Both the position numbers and the translations under genes were made by a program. A DNA stretch of 64,000 nucleotides from an uncultured Ruminococcus sp. (GTDB taxonomy: Bacteria > Bacillota > Clostridia > Oscillospirales > Ruminococcaceae), in contig CAMVRM010000003.1 in NCBI GenBank assembly GCA_947169885.1, positions 1-64,000 of the forward strand, read 5' to 3'. The notes under the pieces are model-generated. The model saw nothing but the letters and a program-made list of their open reading frames with translations. It did not search any database and was not told the DNA's origin. This document shows positions 43,640-53,759 of the stretch, piece after piece. Every line of letters begins with the position of its first letter. Position 1 is the first letter of the stretch.

Positions 43640-44933
43640 CTGCTTCGCCTCCCTCACAGTCAGTCGGTTCAAGAGTATACACCGTGTCAAGCCTGAATGA
43701 TTTTACAGCGTCAATGATTCGTTCTTTTGTGACAGCGCTGACAAGTTCCTCAGCTTCCTGCGGTGTCAAAAGGTCGCCCTTGACAAAACGCCTGAAAAAC
43801 CATGAATTTTGTTCCTCACCGAAATCGTTTATAGAACGCAGTGAGTTTATATAGCTGCGCTTTGCATCGGCTATCTCGTCATCGGCGATCTCGCCCTGCT
43901 GCATAAGTTCAAGCTGATGTTTTATCTCGCTGACTGCTTTTTCCTCATTGCCCGGAGCAACTCCGCAGTCGACATAAACAGCATCTTTGCCCAGAATAAG
44001 TGCAGCCGAGACATAATAGCAGAGCGACAGCTTTTCACGGACGTTCATGAACAGTTTTGAAGTAGGCGTGCTGCCGAAAATACTTACCGCAAGCACCATA
44101 GCGAACTCATCGGTGTTGTCATATTTGTATATAAGGAATATCTTTGACTGCTTCTGCTCTATCTGTTCGGTAACGACAGCCGCTTGTTCTTTTGGCTTTG
44201 ATGCGGCATATAGCAGTTTTTTGTATTCATTTGCCGAACCTCTTTGTTCGGCAAATGCTGTAAGACGGTCTGTTACCAGCTTCTGTGCTTCTGTGTTCGT
44301 TCCACCGCCGCAGAAGCTTACGGATATATAGCTGTTTGTGAGCATATCCTCGTAAGCCGCCGAGATGTCCTCGGCAGTCAGCGCCGAAACATATTCCTCA
44401 GTGCCGTGCAGCGAAATTGCCGAAGGCTCGCCCTCAAAAGCTGTCTCGACTGCACGTCTGTAAGCATAGGAATGGCGGTTATCTGCTGCGCTCCTTATCT
44501 TGTTAAGAAGTTCGTTCCTTGCGTTTTCAAACAGCAACTCATCAAAAACGCCGTTTTTCATATTCGGCTTGAAGATGCTGTCGAGCAGAAGCTTTGCGCA
44601 GTCGGCGGTGATCTGTTCGCCGTTCATGGTGTACTTATCGCCGATGCAGTTCATCGTTATCCCCGAGACCTGACTGTTGCCGCTCTTATACGAGAACGAA
44701 AAAAGTGACGCACCGTAAAGCTCGGCAAGCCGCTTTGAAAGCAGCAGCTTGTCGGGAAAGTCTGCCGTGCCGTCTGTCAGCATCGAAACAGCGAGCCAGC
44801 GCTTTGGTGACTCTTTCTCGTCAACAGGCGTGATGAACCGCACGATGATCGTTTCAGTGTTGAATTTGCTGTCCTCGGAATGTGTTATCGAAAGTCCCTC
44901 AGCAGGTCTTTCTTCCTTTAAATTAAATGACAT
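43632..44933 (-). CDS. M16 family insulinase-like protein (YmfF-like), probably non-catalytic partner
   Basis: Insulinase-like fold pattern without HxxEH; overlaps and precedes the YmfH-like gene. Confidence 0.85.
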   Translation of the reverse strand: MSFNLKEERPAEGLSITHSEDSKFNTETIIVRFITPVDEKESPKRWLAVSMLTDGTADFPDKLLLSKRLAELYGASLFSFSYKSGNSQVSGITMNCIGDKYTMNGEQITADCAKLLLDSIFKPNMKNGVFDELLFENARNELLNKIRSAADNRHSYAYRRAVETAFEGEPSAISLHGTEEYVSALTAEDISAAYEDMLTNSYISVSFCGGGTNTEAQKLVTDRLTAFAEQRGSANEYKKLLYAASKPKEQAAVVTEQIEQKQSKIFLIYKYDNTDEFAMVLAVSIFGSTPTSKLFMNVREKLSLCYYVSAALILGKDAVYVDCGVAPGNEEKAVSEIKHQLELMQQGEIADDEIADAKRSYINSLRSINDFGEEQNSWFFRRFVKGDLLTPQEAEELVSAVTKERIIDAVKSFRLDTVYTLEPTDCEGGEADE

Positions 44934-45010
44934 ATCATGCTCCGTTCTATTCTTTGATAACCTTATTATAGCACATTATCCCAAAGCATTCCATAGTTTT
45001 CACAAGATTT

Positions 45011-45178
45011 TCACCCGATAACTGTGTATATCATATCCTCCCAGTGGAGTTTTATGCCTTCATCAGTCTCATCGGGCAGCAGTGCCATTGCGACAAGAAT
45101 TTCCTCGCCGCTCATCTGCTCTTTTAAAACTGCGTAATCGCCGTCTATCCTTATGACCGTATAATCTCTCGGCTGCAT
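45011..45178 (-). CDS. Small 55-aa ORF, possibly a DUF3006-like small protein; absent from the supplied ORF track
   Basis: Minus-strand ATG overlaps the dnaE stop (TAATG): MQPRDYTVIRIDGDYAVLKEQMSGEEILVAMALLPDETDEGIKLHWEDMIYTVIG*. Confidence 0.7.
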   Translation of the reverse strand: MQPRDYTVIRIDGDYAVLKEQMSGEEILVAMALLPDETDEGIKLHWEDMIYTVIG

Positions 45179-48100
45179 TATCTGCCGACCCCCTTTCGCT
45201 TCATGAACATAACGCTCTTTGAGCCTGCCGCACGCTGAAACTCGGTGATAAGTTCTGCCGAAAGCTTCACGAACGGCGCTTCTTTTATAGTGAGCGGGGT
45301 TCGCTTGTCCGCTAAAAACAGCGTGAACCTTGAACCGCTGCCGCTCTTGTTTTTAACGGCTATCTGTCTGATATTTGATATTATCTCCTGTTCGTCAGAA
45401 TCAGCCTTGACGCATAAACCACGTCCCGAACAGCTGAAAATAAACCTGTCGCCCGTTTCGATAAATTCAGCGATAAGTTTTGCGGATTCGCCCTCTTTGA
45501 TGCTCACACGCCCTGTTATGTGCAGAGCGTTCCCCTGCTTCAACAGATTTTTCACTGCCGAATAGAGTTCCGCAAAAATTATGACTTCACAGCTTCCCGT
45601 CTTGTCTGAAACTGCCGCAAAGCACATCTCAGAGCCGCCTTTCGTGCGGTAAGGCTTTGCTGAATCGACCTGCACCATAAGTTCTGCCTGCGTATCGTTT
45701 TTTATTGACGAATGTTCATCAGCGGAAGAAAGCTGTGCCGCCGTCAGCGCTCCGCAGGCTTCCGCAAAGGGCAGAAATCCGTCAAGCGGATGCCCCGACA
45801 GATAAAGCCCCGTGACCTCATGTTCCAGTTTCAGCAGCGTTTCTTTCGGAAACTCGTCAAGATACGGCACTGCATCGTCCTCACGTACAGGCGTAACTTC
45901 TTTGGCGATAGAAAAGAAATCAAGCTGACCTGCGTTGATGTTCTTTGCGTTGTAGTGCGAATGTGCAAGAACTGCATCTGCTGACATGAGCATTGAACGG
46001 CGGTTGTGCCCCAGACTGTCGAGCGCACCGCTTTTTATGAGCGCTTCCAGCATTTTCTGCGATATGCCCACACCGCTCATTCGTGTGCAAAGGTCTACCA
46101 ATGAAGTGAACCTGCCGCCCGTCTGACGTTCCGCAACGAGTTTTTCTGCAAAGCCTTCGCCGAGTCCCCTCACGGTCATTATCGAAAAACGAATGCCGTA
46201 AGGTTCTGCCACGAAATCCACACTGCTCCTGTTTACGTCTATCGGCAAAAGCTTAACGCCGCTTTTTCTGACATCTGAAATATATTCGGGAAGCTTGTGC
46301 GGTTTATCGTATCTTGTTACGGTCAGAAGCGCCGCCATATATTCCTTATAATGATGCGTTTTGAGATATGCGTTCTGATATGCGATAGTTGAGTACGCCG
46401 CAGCGTGTGACTTGTTGAACGCATACGAAGCAAAAGACTGCATCTCATTGAATATCGAAACAGCCGTCTGCTCGGGAACGCCGTTTTCGACCGCTCCGAC
46501 AACATCGCCGTCGCCGTAGATAAAAGCCTGACGCTCACGTTCAAGTTCTGCCTGTTTTTTCTTTGCCATTGAACGGCGCACCATGTCGGCACGTCCCAGC
46601 GAATATCCTGCAAGCGTGCGGAATATCTGCATGACCTGCTCCTGATAGACTATACAGCCGAAAGTCTCCGCAAGGATATTTTTCAGCAGAGGATGTTTGT
46701 AAGTGACTGCCAAAGGGTCACGCCTGTTACGGATATATGTCGGGATAGACTCCATAGGTCCGGGGCGGTAGAGCGACATGACAGCCATGAGTTCGCCGAT
46801 GTTCCTCGGGCGTATCTGCATCACAACATTTGTTATGCCCTCGCTCTCAAACTGGAATATCCCCTGAGTCTGACCCTTTGCGAACAGTTCATATACTTCG
46901 CTGTCGCCGTCTTTTATCTCATTCAGACGGATATTGCCGACCGCCTTTATGCACTTGTCCATGACCGTGAGGTTGCTCACGCCGAGAATATCCATTTTGA
47001 GCAGTCCGAGGCGTTCAAGGACAGGCGCTTCAAACTGCGTTGTCACCTGATCGTCCTTCATGTAAAGCGGAACACTTTCACTGACAGGTTCTTTCGTGAT
47101 GACAACTCCTGCGGCGTGGGTCATGGTGTTTCGGGGAAGGCTCTCGATACGCAGAGAATTGTCAATAAGAGCCTTGTATTCGCTGTTTCCGTTATACAAA
47201 GCCGCAAGTTCCTTTGAACTTTTGAGCGCATCTGCAAGGCTCATGTGTGCAGGTATGCTCTTTGCGGCAATATCGCCTGTTTTGTACGGCAGACCCATAA
47301 CTCTTGCGCAGTCACGGACAGCCTGCTTTGCGCCAAGCGTTCCGAAAGCGGTTATCTGTGCAACGTGATCTGCGCCATAAAGTGCTATGATGTGTTCTAT
47401 CATTTTGTGGCGTTTTTCGGTGCAGAAATCTATGTCGAAATCGGGCATCGAAACACGTTCGGGATTTAAGAAACGTTCAAACAGAAGATCGTATTTCAGC
47501 GGATCGATGTCGGTTATCCCTATGCAGTATGCAACAAGACTGCCTGCTCCCGAACCACGTCCGCAGCCAACGGGAATGTCATGTGTTTTGGCGTATCTCA
47601 CAAGTTCCCACACAATAAGGAAATAGTCCACGAACCCCATACGCTTTATGACCGAAAGCTCATGTTCCAGCCGCTCAACTGCTTTTTCGGGTCTGCTTCC
47701 GTAACGCTTTTCAAGACCTTTCGCAGCCATTGCGCAGAGATAGTCCGTGTGGTCTGCCGCTTTATCCAGCTTGAAAAAAGGCAGTTTCGTCACACCGAAC
47801 TCAAAGTCAAAACAGCACTTCTCGGCAACTTTGAGCGTGTTGGTAACTGCCTCCGGACAAAGCTGAAAAAGCAGTGCCATTTCGTCACCCGAGCGCAGAT
47901 AATAGTCATCGCCCGTGCGTTTCATTCTGTCGGGGTCATCGAGCGTTTTGCCCGTGTTTATGCACATGAGTATCTCCTGTGCGCTTCCGTCAGAGGGGTC
48001 AAGATAGTGAACGTCATTTGTGGCGCAAAGGGGTATGCCCGTTTCTCTCGACAAGCGTATCAGTTTCGGGAAAACGGCTCTTTGCTCCGGGAAATCGTGG

Positions 48101-48630
48101 TTCTGTATCTCGATGTAATAATCTTCTCCGAAGATCTCACGGTAACGAAGTGCCGTCTGCTCTGCGCCTTGGTCATCATCTGAGAGAAGCTTCTGTGACA
48201 CCTCACCTGCAAGGCAGGCAGAAAGGCAGACAAGCCCCTCGTGATGCGCTTCCAGCAGTTCAAAGTCTATCCTCGGCTTTCTGTAAAATCCCTGAGAATA
48301 GCTTGCAGTCGAGAGCGCTGACAGGTTTTTAAAGCCCTGTTCATTTTTGCAAAGCAGTATAAGATGATAGGGCCTTTCATTGCTTTTGCGTTCAAAGCGT
48401 GAACCGTGAGCGACATACATCTCACACCCGATTATCGGCTTTATACCTGCTTTTTTGCAGCTGTCATAGAAATTTACCGCACCGAAAAGATTGCCGTGGT
48501 CTGTTATGGCAACAGCCTTTTGTCCAAGTTCCGAAACACGTTTTGCAAGTTCCGAAACACGGCACGCACCATCTAACAGCGAGTATTCCGTATGAACATG
48601 AAGATGTACAAAATCAGTCACGGCATTCAC
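45178..48630 (-). CDS. dnaE: DNA polymerase III subunit alpha
   Basis: PHP 'HLHVHTEYSLLDGA', 'VGCGRGSGAGSLVAYCIGITDIDPLKYDLLFERFLNPERVSMPDFDIDF'. Confidence 0.98.
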   Translation of the reverse strand: MNAVTDFVHLHVHTEYSLLDGACRVSELAKRVSELGQKAVAITDHGNLFGAVNFYDSCKKAGIKPIIGCEMYVAHGSRFERKSNERPYHLILLCKNEQGFKNLSALSTASYSQGFYRKPRIDFELLEAHHEGLVCLSACLAGEVSQKLLSDDDQGAEQTALRYREIFGEDYYIEIQNHDFPEQRAVFPKLIRLSRETGIPLCATNDVHYLDPSDGSAQEILMCINTGKTLDDPDRMKRTGDDYYLRSGDEMALLFQLCPEAVTNTLKVAEKCCFDFEFGVTKLPFFKLDKAADHTDYLCAMAAKGLEKRYGSRPEKAVERLEHELSVIKRMGFVDYFLIVWELVRYAKTHDIPVGCGRGSGAGSLVAYCIGITDIDPLKYDLLFERFLNPERVSMPDFDIDFCTEKRHKMIEHIIALYGADHVAQITAFGTLGAKQAVRDCARVMGLPYKTGDIAAKSIPAHMSLADALKSSKELAALYNGNSEYKALIDNSLRIESLPRNTMTHAAGVVITKEPVSESVPLYMKDDQVTTQFEAPVLERLGLLKMDILGVSNLTVMDKCIKAVGNIRLNEIKDGDSEVYELFAKGQTQGIFQFESEGITNVVMQIRPRNIGELMAVMSLYRPGPMESIPTYIRNRRDPLAVTYKHPLLKNILAETFGCIVYQEQVMQIFRTLAGYSLGRADMVRRSMAKKKQAELERERQAFIYGDGDVVGAVENGVPEQTAVSIFNEMQSFASYAFNKSHAAAYSTIAYQNAYLKTHHYKEYMAALLTVTRYDKPHKLPEYISDVRKSGVKLLPIDVNRSSVDFVAEPYGIRFSIMTVRGLGEGFAEKLVAERQTGGRFTSLVDLCTRMSGVGISQKMLEALIKSGALDSLGHNRRSMLMSADAVLAHSHYNAKNINAGQLDFFSIAKEVTPVREDDAVPYLDEFPKETLLKLEHEVTGLYLSGHPLDGFLPFAEACGALTAAQLSSADEHSSIKNDTQAELMVQVDSAKPYRTKGGSEMCFAAVSDKTGSCEVIIFAELYSAVKNLLKQGNALHITGRVSIKEGESAKLIAEFIETGDRFIFSCSGRGLCVKADSDEQEIISNIRQIAVKNKSGSGSRFTLFLADKRTPLTIKEAPFVKLSAELITEFQRAAGSKSVMFMKRKGVGR

Positions 48631-48636
48631 CTCTTT

Positions 48637-49290
48637 TTACGTTTCGGGCGTTTTTTCATAAACTGCGACAAGTATCTCATCACACGGAGAATTTGCCTTA
48701 CAGAACAGATACACGCCGACTGCACACTTTGTTTTTCCGCTTTCGATGCTTTCATAGAGTTCGGTCATTTTTGGGTGATCGTTCTCGGGCTGAACATTCG
48801 TATGCTCATATTTATAGGGTTTGCCGTCTGCAAAAAACAGCAGGTCGGCACTGTTCATGAACCTTACCGAACAGTCGGAAAATTTGTCAAGTATCTCATC
48901 ATGTGTAAGTCCTATCCCCTTATGACCAAGCAGTCTGATGTCATGTTCTTCGGGGGCATTCAGCCGGTAATTCGTGATGCTTATGTCAAAGCCTGCAACA
49001 TTGTCCCTGAACGCATCATAAAGCACAAGTTTGTCAGTGTCAGCGCTGTCGGGAAAGCTGAAAGTCTCCATGTCACGAACTGCAAAAGCATCGCCAAGCG
49101 CCTGCGAAACAGCTTCTTCACCCTGCTCAAAAGGTATCTCAACGCCGTCTATCACAAGGATACTTCCGTCAAAGCCGACTGTCTCCGAAGCGGAAGAACT
49201 GCTCTGTTTGCTTTGTTCTGTGGTCTGTTCACCTGTACCGCAGGCGGTCAGAAGAACCGCTGAGATAAGAACAGCTATTGCTTTTTTCAC
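48637..49290 (-). CDS. Hypothetical lipoprotein
   Basis: 'MKKAIAVLISAVLLTACGTGEQ' lipobox; no recognised domain. Confidence 0.8.
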   Translation of the reverse strand: MKKAIAVLISAVLLTACGTGEQTTEQSKQSSSSASETVGFDGSILVIDGVEIPFEQGEEAVSQALGDAFAVRDMETFSFPDSADTDKLVLYDAFRDNVAGFDISITNYRLNAPEEHDIRLLGHKGIGLTHDEILDKFSDCSVRFMNSADLLFFADGKPYKYEHTNVQPENDHPKMTELYESIESGKTKCAVGVYLFCKANSPCDEILVAVYEKTPET

Positions 49291-50216
49291 AGCTTTGCTC
49301 TCCTTATCTCGTCAGCAAGCTTTGCTATCTTTTGCAGGCGGTGATTTGCGCCCGAACGTGAGATAGGCGGAGTAAGCGCCGCCCCTAGATCCGCAAGATT
49401 GAAGTCGGGGTTCTCATAGCGAAGCATGGCTATCTCACGCAGATTATCGGGGAGCGTGTCAAGTCCGACTTCCGCATCTAAAAGTTCGATATCCTCGATC
49501 TGCTTTTCTGCGGCACGTATGCTCTTTTCGATGTTAGCATTCACGCAGTTGACACCACGGTTGATGTTGTTGCGCATATCCTTGTATATCTTGACATTCG
49601 TCAGTTCAAACGATGCGGAAGTTGCCCCCATGAGCGCCAGCATATCAATGATATTGTCCGACTCCTTGAAGTATAGCACCTGATGATTCTTGCGCTCAAC
49701 GTGCTTTGCGAGCATACCATATTTTTCAAGAAGTGTAAGCCCAAGATAGTTGCACAGTTCCAGTTCGGGAAGTGCAAATTCCATGTGATAGCCCTTGTTC
49801 GGGTCACTCAGAGAACCGCTTGCAAGATACATTCCTGCGATAGTCAGCGGAATAAGGCTTTTTTTCGGGTATTTCAGGTTAAGGCGCTGTCTGCTCTCGC
49901 CTATATGAAAGTGCGAAAGAAGCATTTCACACAGCCCCTCACCGACAGAAAGACTGTACATGACCGTTCCGCCGCCTCGTTCGTAAGGCGTGACGGTGAC
50001 AGAATCATCGCCGCATATGCGCCTTACATTGAGCGCAAAAAAATCCGCCACCGAGATCGTTTCGGTAAGGAGGGTTATCTCGCTTTTGCTAAGAATATTC
50101 GTACACAGAAGAAGTCCGTAAAGACAGGCATCTGCCTTAGCGGACGAATCTATCCTTGATATGATCTCTGCCTTGACCTTCTGTGAAAATGACTGCTCAG
50201 TTGTATTTTCCGACAT
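49287..50216 (-). CDS. whiA: DNA-binding protein WhiA
   Basis: 'SFSQKVKAEI', LAGLIDADG-like core, C-terminal 'LREIAMLRYENPDFNLADLGAALTPPISRSGANHRLQKI'; ATG at 50216 preferred over the TTG at 50246. Confidence 0.95.
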   Translation of the reverse strand: MSENTTEQSFSQKVKAEIISRIDSSAKADACLYGLLLCTNILSKSEITLLTETISVADFFALNVRRICGDDSVTVTPYERGGGTVMYSLSVGEGLCEMLLSHFHIGESRQRLNLKYPKKSLIPLTIAGMYLASGSLSDPNKGYHMEFALPELELCNYLGLTLLEKYGMLAKHVERKNHQVLYFKESDNIIDMLALMGATSASFELTNVKIYKDMRNNINRGVNCVNANIEKSIRAAEKQIEDIELLDAEVGLDTLPDNLREIAMLRYENPDFNLADLGAALTPPISRSGANHRLQKIAKLADEIRRAKL

Positions 50217-50232
50217 CAGTGACCTGCCCTTT

Positions 50233-51090
50233 TCAGTGTTTATCAATATCTCTGTGGCTTATCCTTACCTTGTGACCTTCAAGCCGCAAATGCTCGCCTA
50301 CCATTTCGGCAAAAGTAACGCTGCGGTGCTTTCCGCCCGTGCAGCCAAAGCCTATCACCAGCTGGCTCTTGCCCTCTTTTTCGTAAAGAGGTATCATATA
50401 GTCGATAAGGTCAGCCATTTTATTATAGACATTCTTCGACTCATCGAATTTCATGACATATCCCGAAACTTCGGGGTCAAGACCTGTCTTGTGTTTAAGT
50501 TTGGGAATATAGAACGGATTAGGCAGACATCTTACGTCGAACACTAAGTCACCCTCGCCGAAAACGCCGTACTTAAAGCCGAAAGAACGTACATCAATGA
50601 ACATATGTTCTATGTCGTTTTCCTCAAATATCGTAAACAGTCTTTTTCTGAATTCCGAGGTAGAGTAGTTTGATGTGTCGATGTAATAATCGCTCATAGC
50701 CTTTGCGGAAGTGAGCAGTTCCCTTTCAAGCCTGATCGCATTTTTCAAATCGCCGCCTGCCGCTTCGATAAGAGGGTGCTTGCGGCGTGTTTCCTTGTAA
50801 CGGCGTGCGATAGCGGCATCTTCCGATTCGAGGAAAAGGATCTTCAAACTGAGTTCGTTTGTGCGCAGTGTCTGCACTGCATCCTGAAATGAATAGAAGA
50901 AGTCTCCGCCTCTGACATCGACAACAAATGCCGCTTTCTCGATTTTGTTAGCCGTCCGACAAAGTTCGATGAACTTAGAGATAAGTTCAGGAGGGATATT
51001 GTCGATGCAGTAATAACCCAGATCTTCGAGTACATCGACTGCGGTCGATTTTCCCGAACCCGACATTCCCGTAACTATAACAAACTGCAT
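50233..51090 (-). CDS. rapZ: RNase adapter / nucleotide-binding protein RapZ (YvcJ)
   Basis: 'VTGMSGSGKSTAVDVLEDLGYYCIDNIPPELI', 'IGFGCTGGKHRSVTFAE'. Confidence 0.97.
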   Translation of the reverse strand: MQFVIVTGMSGSGKSTAVDVLEDLGYYCIDNIPPELISKFIELCRTANKIEKAAFVVDVRGGDFFYSFQDAVQTLRTNELSLKILFLESEDAAIARRYKETRRKHPLIEAAGGDLKNAIRLERELLTSAKAMSDYYIDTSNYSTSEFRKRLFTIFEENDIEHMFIDVRSFGFKYGVFGEGDLVFDVRCLPNPFYIPKLKHKTGLDPEVSGYVMKFDESKNVYNKMADLIDYMIPLYEKEGKSQLVIGFGCTGGKHRSVTFAEMVGEHLRLEGHKVRISHRDIDKH

Positions 51091-51106
51091 GGTCATTTCT
51101 CCTCTC

Positions 51107-52021
51107 TTATTCTTTGTAAGGTATCATTCGTACCTCGCATTCAAGATCAAAGCCCATTTTCGCTCTGACTGTCTCCTGAATATCGTGTATAAGCGTTTTA
51201 ACGTCCTCACAGGTCGCACCGTCCCTGTTGATAACAAATCCGCAGTGTTTTTCAGATACCTGCGCACCTCCGACAGAATAGCCCCTGAGACCGCTGTCCT
51301 GAATAAGTTTGCCTGCAAACTGTCCTGTCGGTCGCTTGAAAGTCGAGCCTGCACTGGGATATTCCAGCGGCTGTCTGCTGCGGCGCAGACCTATGAGCCT
51401 GTTCATCTCGGCGGCTATTTCGGTCTTGTCGCCTTTTTTCAGCGTAAATTCAGCGCTCAGGATAACTTCACCTGTTTTCTCAAAGCGTGAACTTCTGTAT
51501 CTCAAGTCAAGAGCGTCAGCAGAGTAAGTGTGTACTTCACCGTTCTTGTCAACAGCCGTAACTTTTGTCACAACATCCTTTATCTCTCCGTTGTAAGCGC
51601 CTGCGTTCATGAATATCCCGCCGCCGACAGTTCCGGGGATACCGTAGGCAAATTCAAGACCTGTCAGACCGTATTCAAGAGCCTTTGTGCAGAGCATTAT
51701 GAGCGGAGCGCCTGCTTCTGCTCTTATCGTCACGTCATCAATACGTTCTATACTGCCGAGATTCCTGTCAAGAAGTATGACCGCTCCGTCATATCCCTCG
51801 TCAGCACACAGCATATTCGAGCCTTTGCCTAAAATGAGCGACCTTATACCGTTGCTTCCGATGAACTTTTCGATCTCAACAAGGCTTTCGGCGCTGTTAG
51901 GTATGATCATAAGTCTGCACGGACCGCCTATACGAAAAGAAGTGTGCTTGCTGAGCGGCTCGTCTTTCATGACTGTGCAGCCGAGCTTTTCCGCAAGCTC
52001 AGTTAATTGGTTAAATTGCAT
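51107..52021 (-). CDS. murB: UDP-N-acetylenolpyruvoylglucosamine reductase
   Basis: 'SLILGKGSNMLCADEGYDGAVI', 'GIPGTVGGGIFMNAGAYNGEI', 'PSAGSTFKRP'. Confidence 0.98.
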   Translation of the reverse strand: MQFNQLTELAEKLGCTVMKDEPLSKHTSFRIGGPCRLMIIPNSAESLVEIEKFIGSNGIRSLILGKGSNMLCADEGYDGAVILLDRNLGSIERIDDVTIRAEAGAPLIMLCTKALEYGLTGLEFAYGIPGTVGGGIFMNAGAYNGEIKDVVTKVTAVDKNGEVHTYSADALDLRYRSSRFEKTGEVILSAEFTLKKGDKTEIAAEMNRLIGLRRSRQPLEYPSAGSTFKRPTGQFAGKLIQDSGLRGYSVGGAQVSEKHCGFVINRDGATCEDVKTLIHDIQETVRAKMGFDLECEVRMIPYKE

Positions 52022-52041
52022 CAGTATGCTACCTGTTCCTT

Positions 52042-52764
52042 TCAAATGTTTATATCGGGGTGTTTTTTGCGCACCCTTTCTCTTATCATGTCCCAGCTTG
52101 CATTCTCAACAAGACTGACAGGAAAACCGATCTCGTCAATAAGCTTTTCACACTCGGGTGTCATGCCGACAAGTTCGCAGTAATGCGCATCGCTGTCCAC
52201 GACCACGGGTATCTCATACTTCTTGCAAAGCTTTAACATCTCTATGCAGTTTCTGCGTGAACCGTCCTTATAGACTACTGAACTTTCGTTTACCTCCGGC
52301 AGTTTGCCGTATTCCTTAAAAGCTTTAAGACATTTTTCCATGTCAAAAGGAAAAGCATCTGAGGTCGGGTGTCCGATAACGTCGATATAAGGATTTTCGC
52401 ACAGTTTCAGATAGGCATTCGTTATCAGTTCCTTATCATTGCAGTTAAAAACGGAACGGTGCATAGATGCCACGCACCACTCCATTTTTTTGAGCAGCGC
52501 TTCATCCATATCAACACTGCCTTCTGTGTCTGTCACGTTCAGTTCAACACCTTTTAAGACGTAAACACCGCTTATCGCACGGGGAAGTATCTCCATATTA
52601 TGAAAGTGCCATTTGTGCGGAGAATCGTCCATAGCCGTCATGTGGTCGGTCATGGCAATGCCTTTCAGTCCGTAGCGTGAAGCATAGCGGCAGTTTTCTT
52701 TTATCGTTGAAAAAGCGTGTGTGGAAGCGCAGGTGTGCGTGTGAAGATCGGCTTCGATTATCAT
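52042..52764 (-). CDS. PHP domain phosphatase (YcdX-like)
   Basis: 'MIIEADLHTHTCASTHAFSTIKENCRYASRYGLKGIAMTDH'. Confidence 0.92.
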   Translation of the reverse strand: MIIEADLHTHTCASTHAFSTIKENCRYASRYGLKGIAMTDHMTAMDDSPHKWHFHNMEILPRAISGVYVLKGVELNVTDTEGSVDMDEALLKKMEWCVASMHRSVFNCNDKELITNAYLKLCENPYIDVIGHPTSDAFPFDMEKCLKAFKEYGKLPEVNESSVVYKDGSRRNCIEMLKLCKKYEIPVVVDSDAHYCELVGMTPECEKLIDEIGFPVSLVENASWDMIRERVRKKHPDINI

Positions 52765-52773
52765 ATTTTCTCC

Positions 52774-53733
52774 TTACATATAGTCCCAGTTTTTGACCTT
52801 ATCCTTAGTGTCGACCTGCAAGCCGAGATTATCAAGAAGTTCCTGAGCCGCATTGTAGCCCATTTTCTTCTGACGGTTGTTCATTGCAGCAACTTCAAGG
52901 ATAACAGCAAGGTTGCGTCCCGGCTTTATCGGGATAGTCAGTGACGGAACACTAACGCCCAGTATCTGCGTGAATTCGTTGTCAACGCCCATGCGGTCAT
53001 AGACCTTGTTGGAATCCCATGGTTCAAGCTCTACCACCATGTCGATCTTCTCAGTTACCTTAACAGCACCCATACCGAACAGTCTGCGGACGTTTATGAT
53101 GCCGATACCTCTTATCTCCAAGAAATGGCGGATATTGTCGGGCGAAGAACCAACAAGGCTTATGCTTGAAACACGGCGGATCTCAACTGCATCGTCAGCC
53201 ACAAGTCTGTGACCACGCTTTACAAGCTCTATCGCAGTTTCAGATTTTCCTACACCGCTCTCACCCACGATAAGAACGCCCTCGCCGTAAATCTCGATAA
53301 GAACGCCGTGACGGGTTATCCTCGGCGCAAGTCTGACGTTCAGCAGACTTATGAGAGAAGCCATGAATGTTGTGGTCGATTCCTTTGTGCGTCCGATAGG
53401 AATTTCATATTTCTTAGCAAGTTCGATCATCTCGGGATAAAGTTCGTGACCTCTTGCTACTATGAACATAGGAATATGCGTTGCAAAAAGTGTCTCGATC
53501 TTCTTGTATCTTGTGTCCTCGTCAACGCTTGCAAGGTACGCAAACTCCATGTTTCCGCATATCTGTATGCGCTCTGCGTTGAAGTATTCATAAAATCCCA
53601 TAAGCTGCAATCCGGGTCTGTTGCAGTCGTTGTCCGAAACAAGTATCTCCTCGGCAGGCTTTGGTGAATAGACCAGTTCAAGACTCAGTTCCTTCACTAA
53701 GTCGGCAATGCTGACAGTAAATATTTCCGCCAT
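52774..53733 (-). CDS. hprK: HPr kinase/phosphorylase
   Basis: 'LIVGESGVGKSETAIELVKRGHRLVADDAVEI', 'IRGIGIINVRRLFG', 'IPIKPGRNLAVILEVAAMNNR'. Confidence 0.98.
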   Translation of the reverse strand: MAEIFTVSIADLVKELSLELVYSPKPAEEILVSDNDCNRPGLQLMGFYEYFNAERIQICGNMEFAYLASVDEDTRYKKIETLFATHIPMFIVARGHELYPEMIELAKKYEIPIGRTKESTTTFMASLISLLNVRLAPRITRHGVLIEIYGEGVLIVGESGVGKSETAIELVKRGHRLVADDAVEIRRVSSISLVGSSPDNIRHFLEIRGIGIINVRRLFGMGAVKVTEKIDMVVELEPWDSNKVYDRMGVDNEFTQILGVSVPSLTIPIKPGRNLAVILEVAAMNNRQKKMGYNAAQELLDNLGLQVDTKDKVKNWDYM

Positions 53734-53759
53734 TTTTTTCAGTCCTCTCTGTATTATTT

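Noticed and set aside
48525-48561. 16-nt direct repeat (CAAGTTCCGAAACACG) with 21-bp period in dnaE
   Set aside because: Encodes RVSELAK-RVSELGQ; DnaE proteins normally have a similar duplicated helix pattern here (e.g. xIKELVKRAKELG), so probably natural coding similarity.
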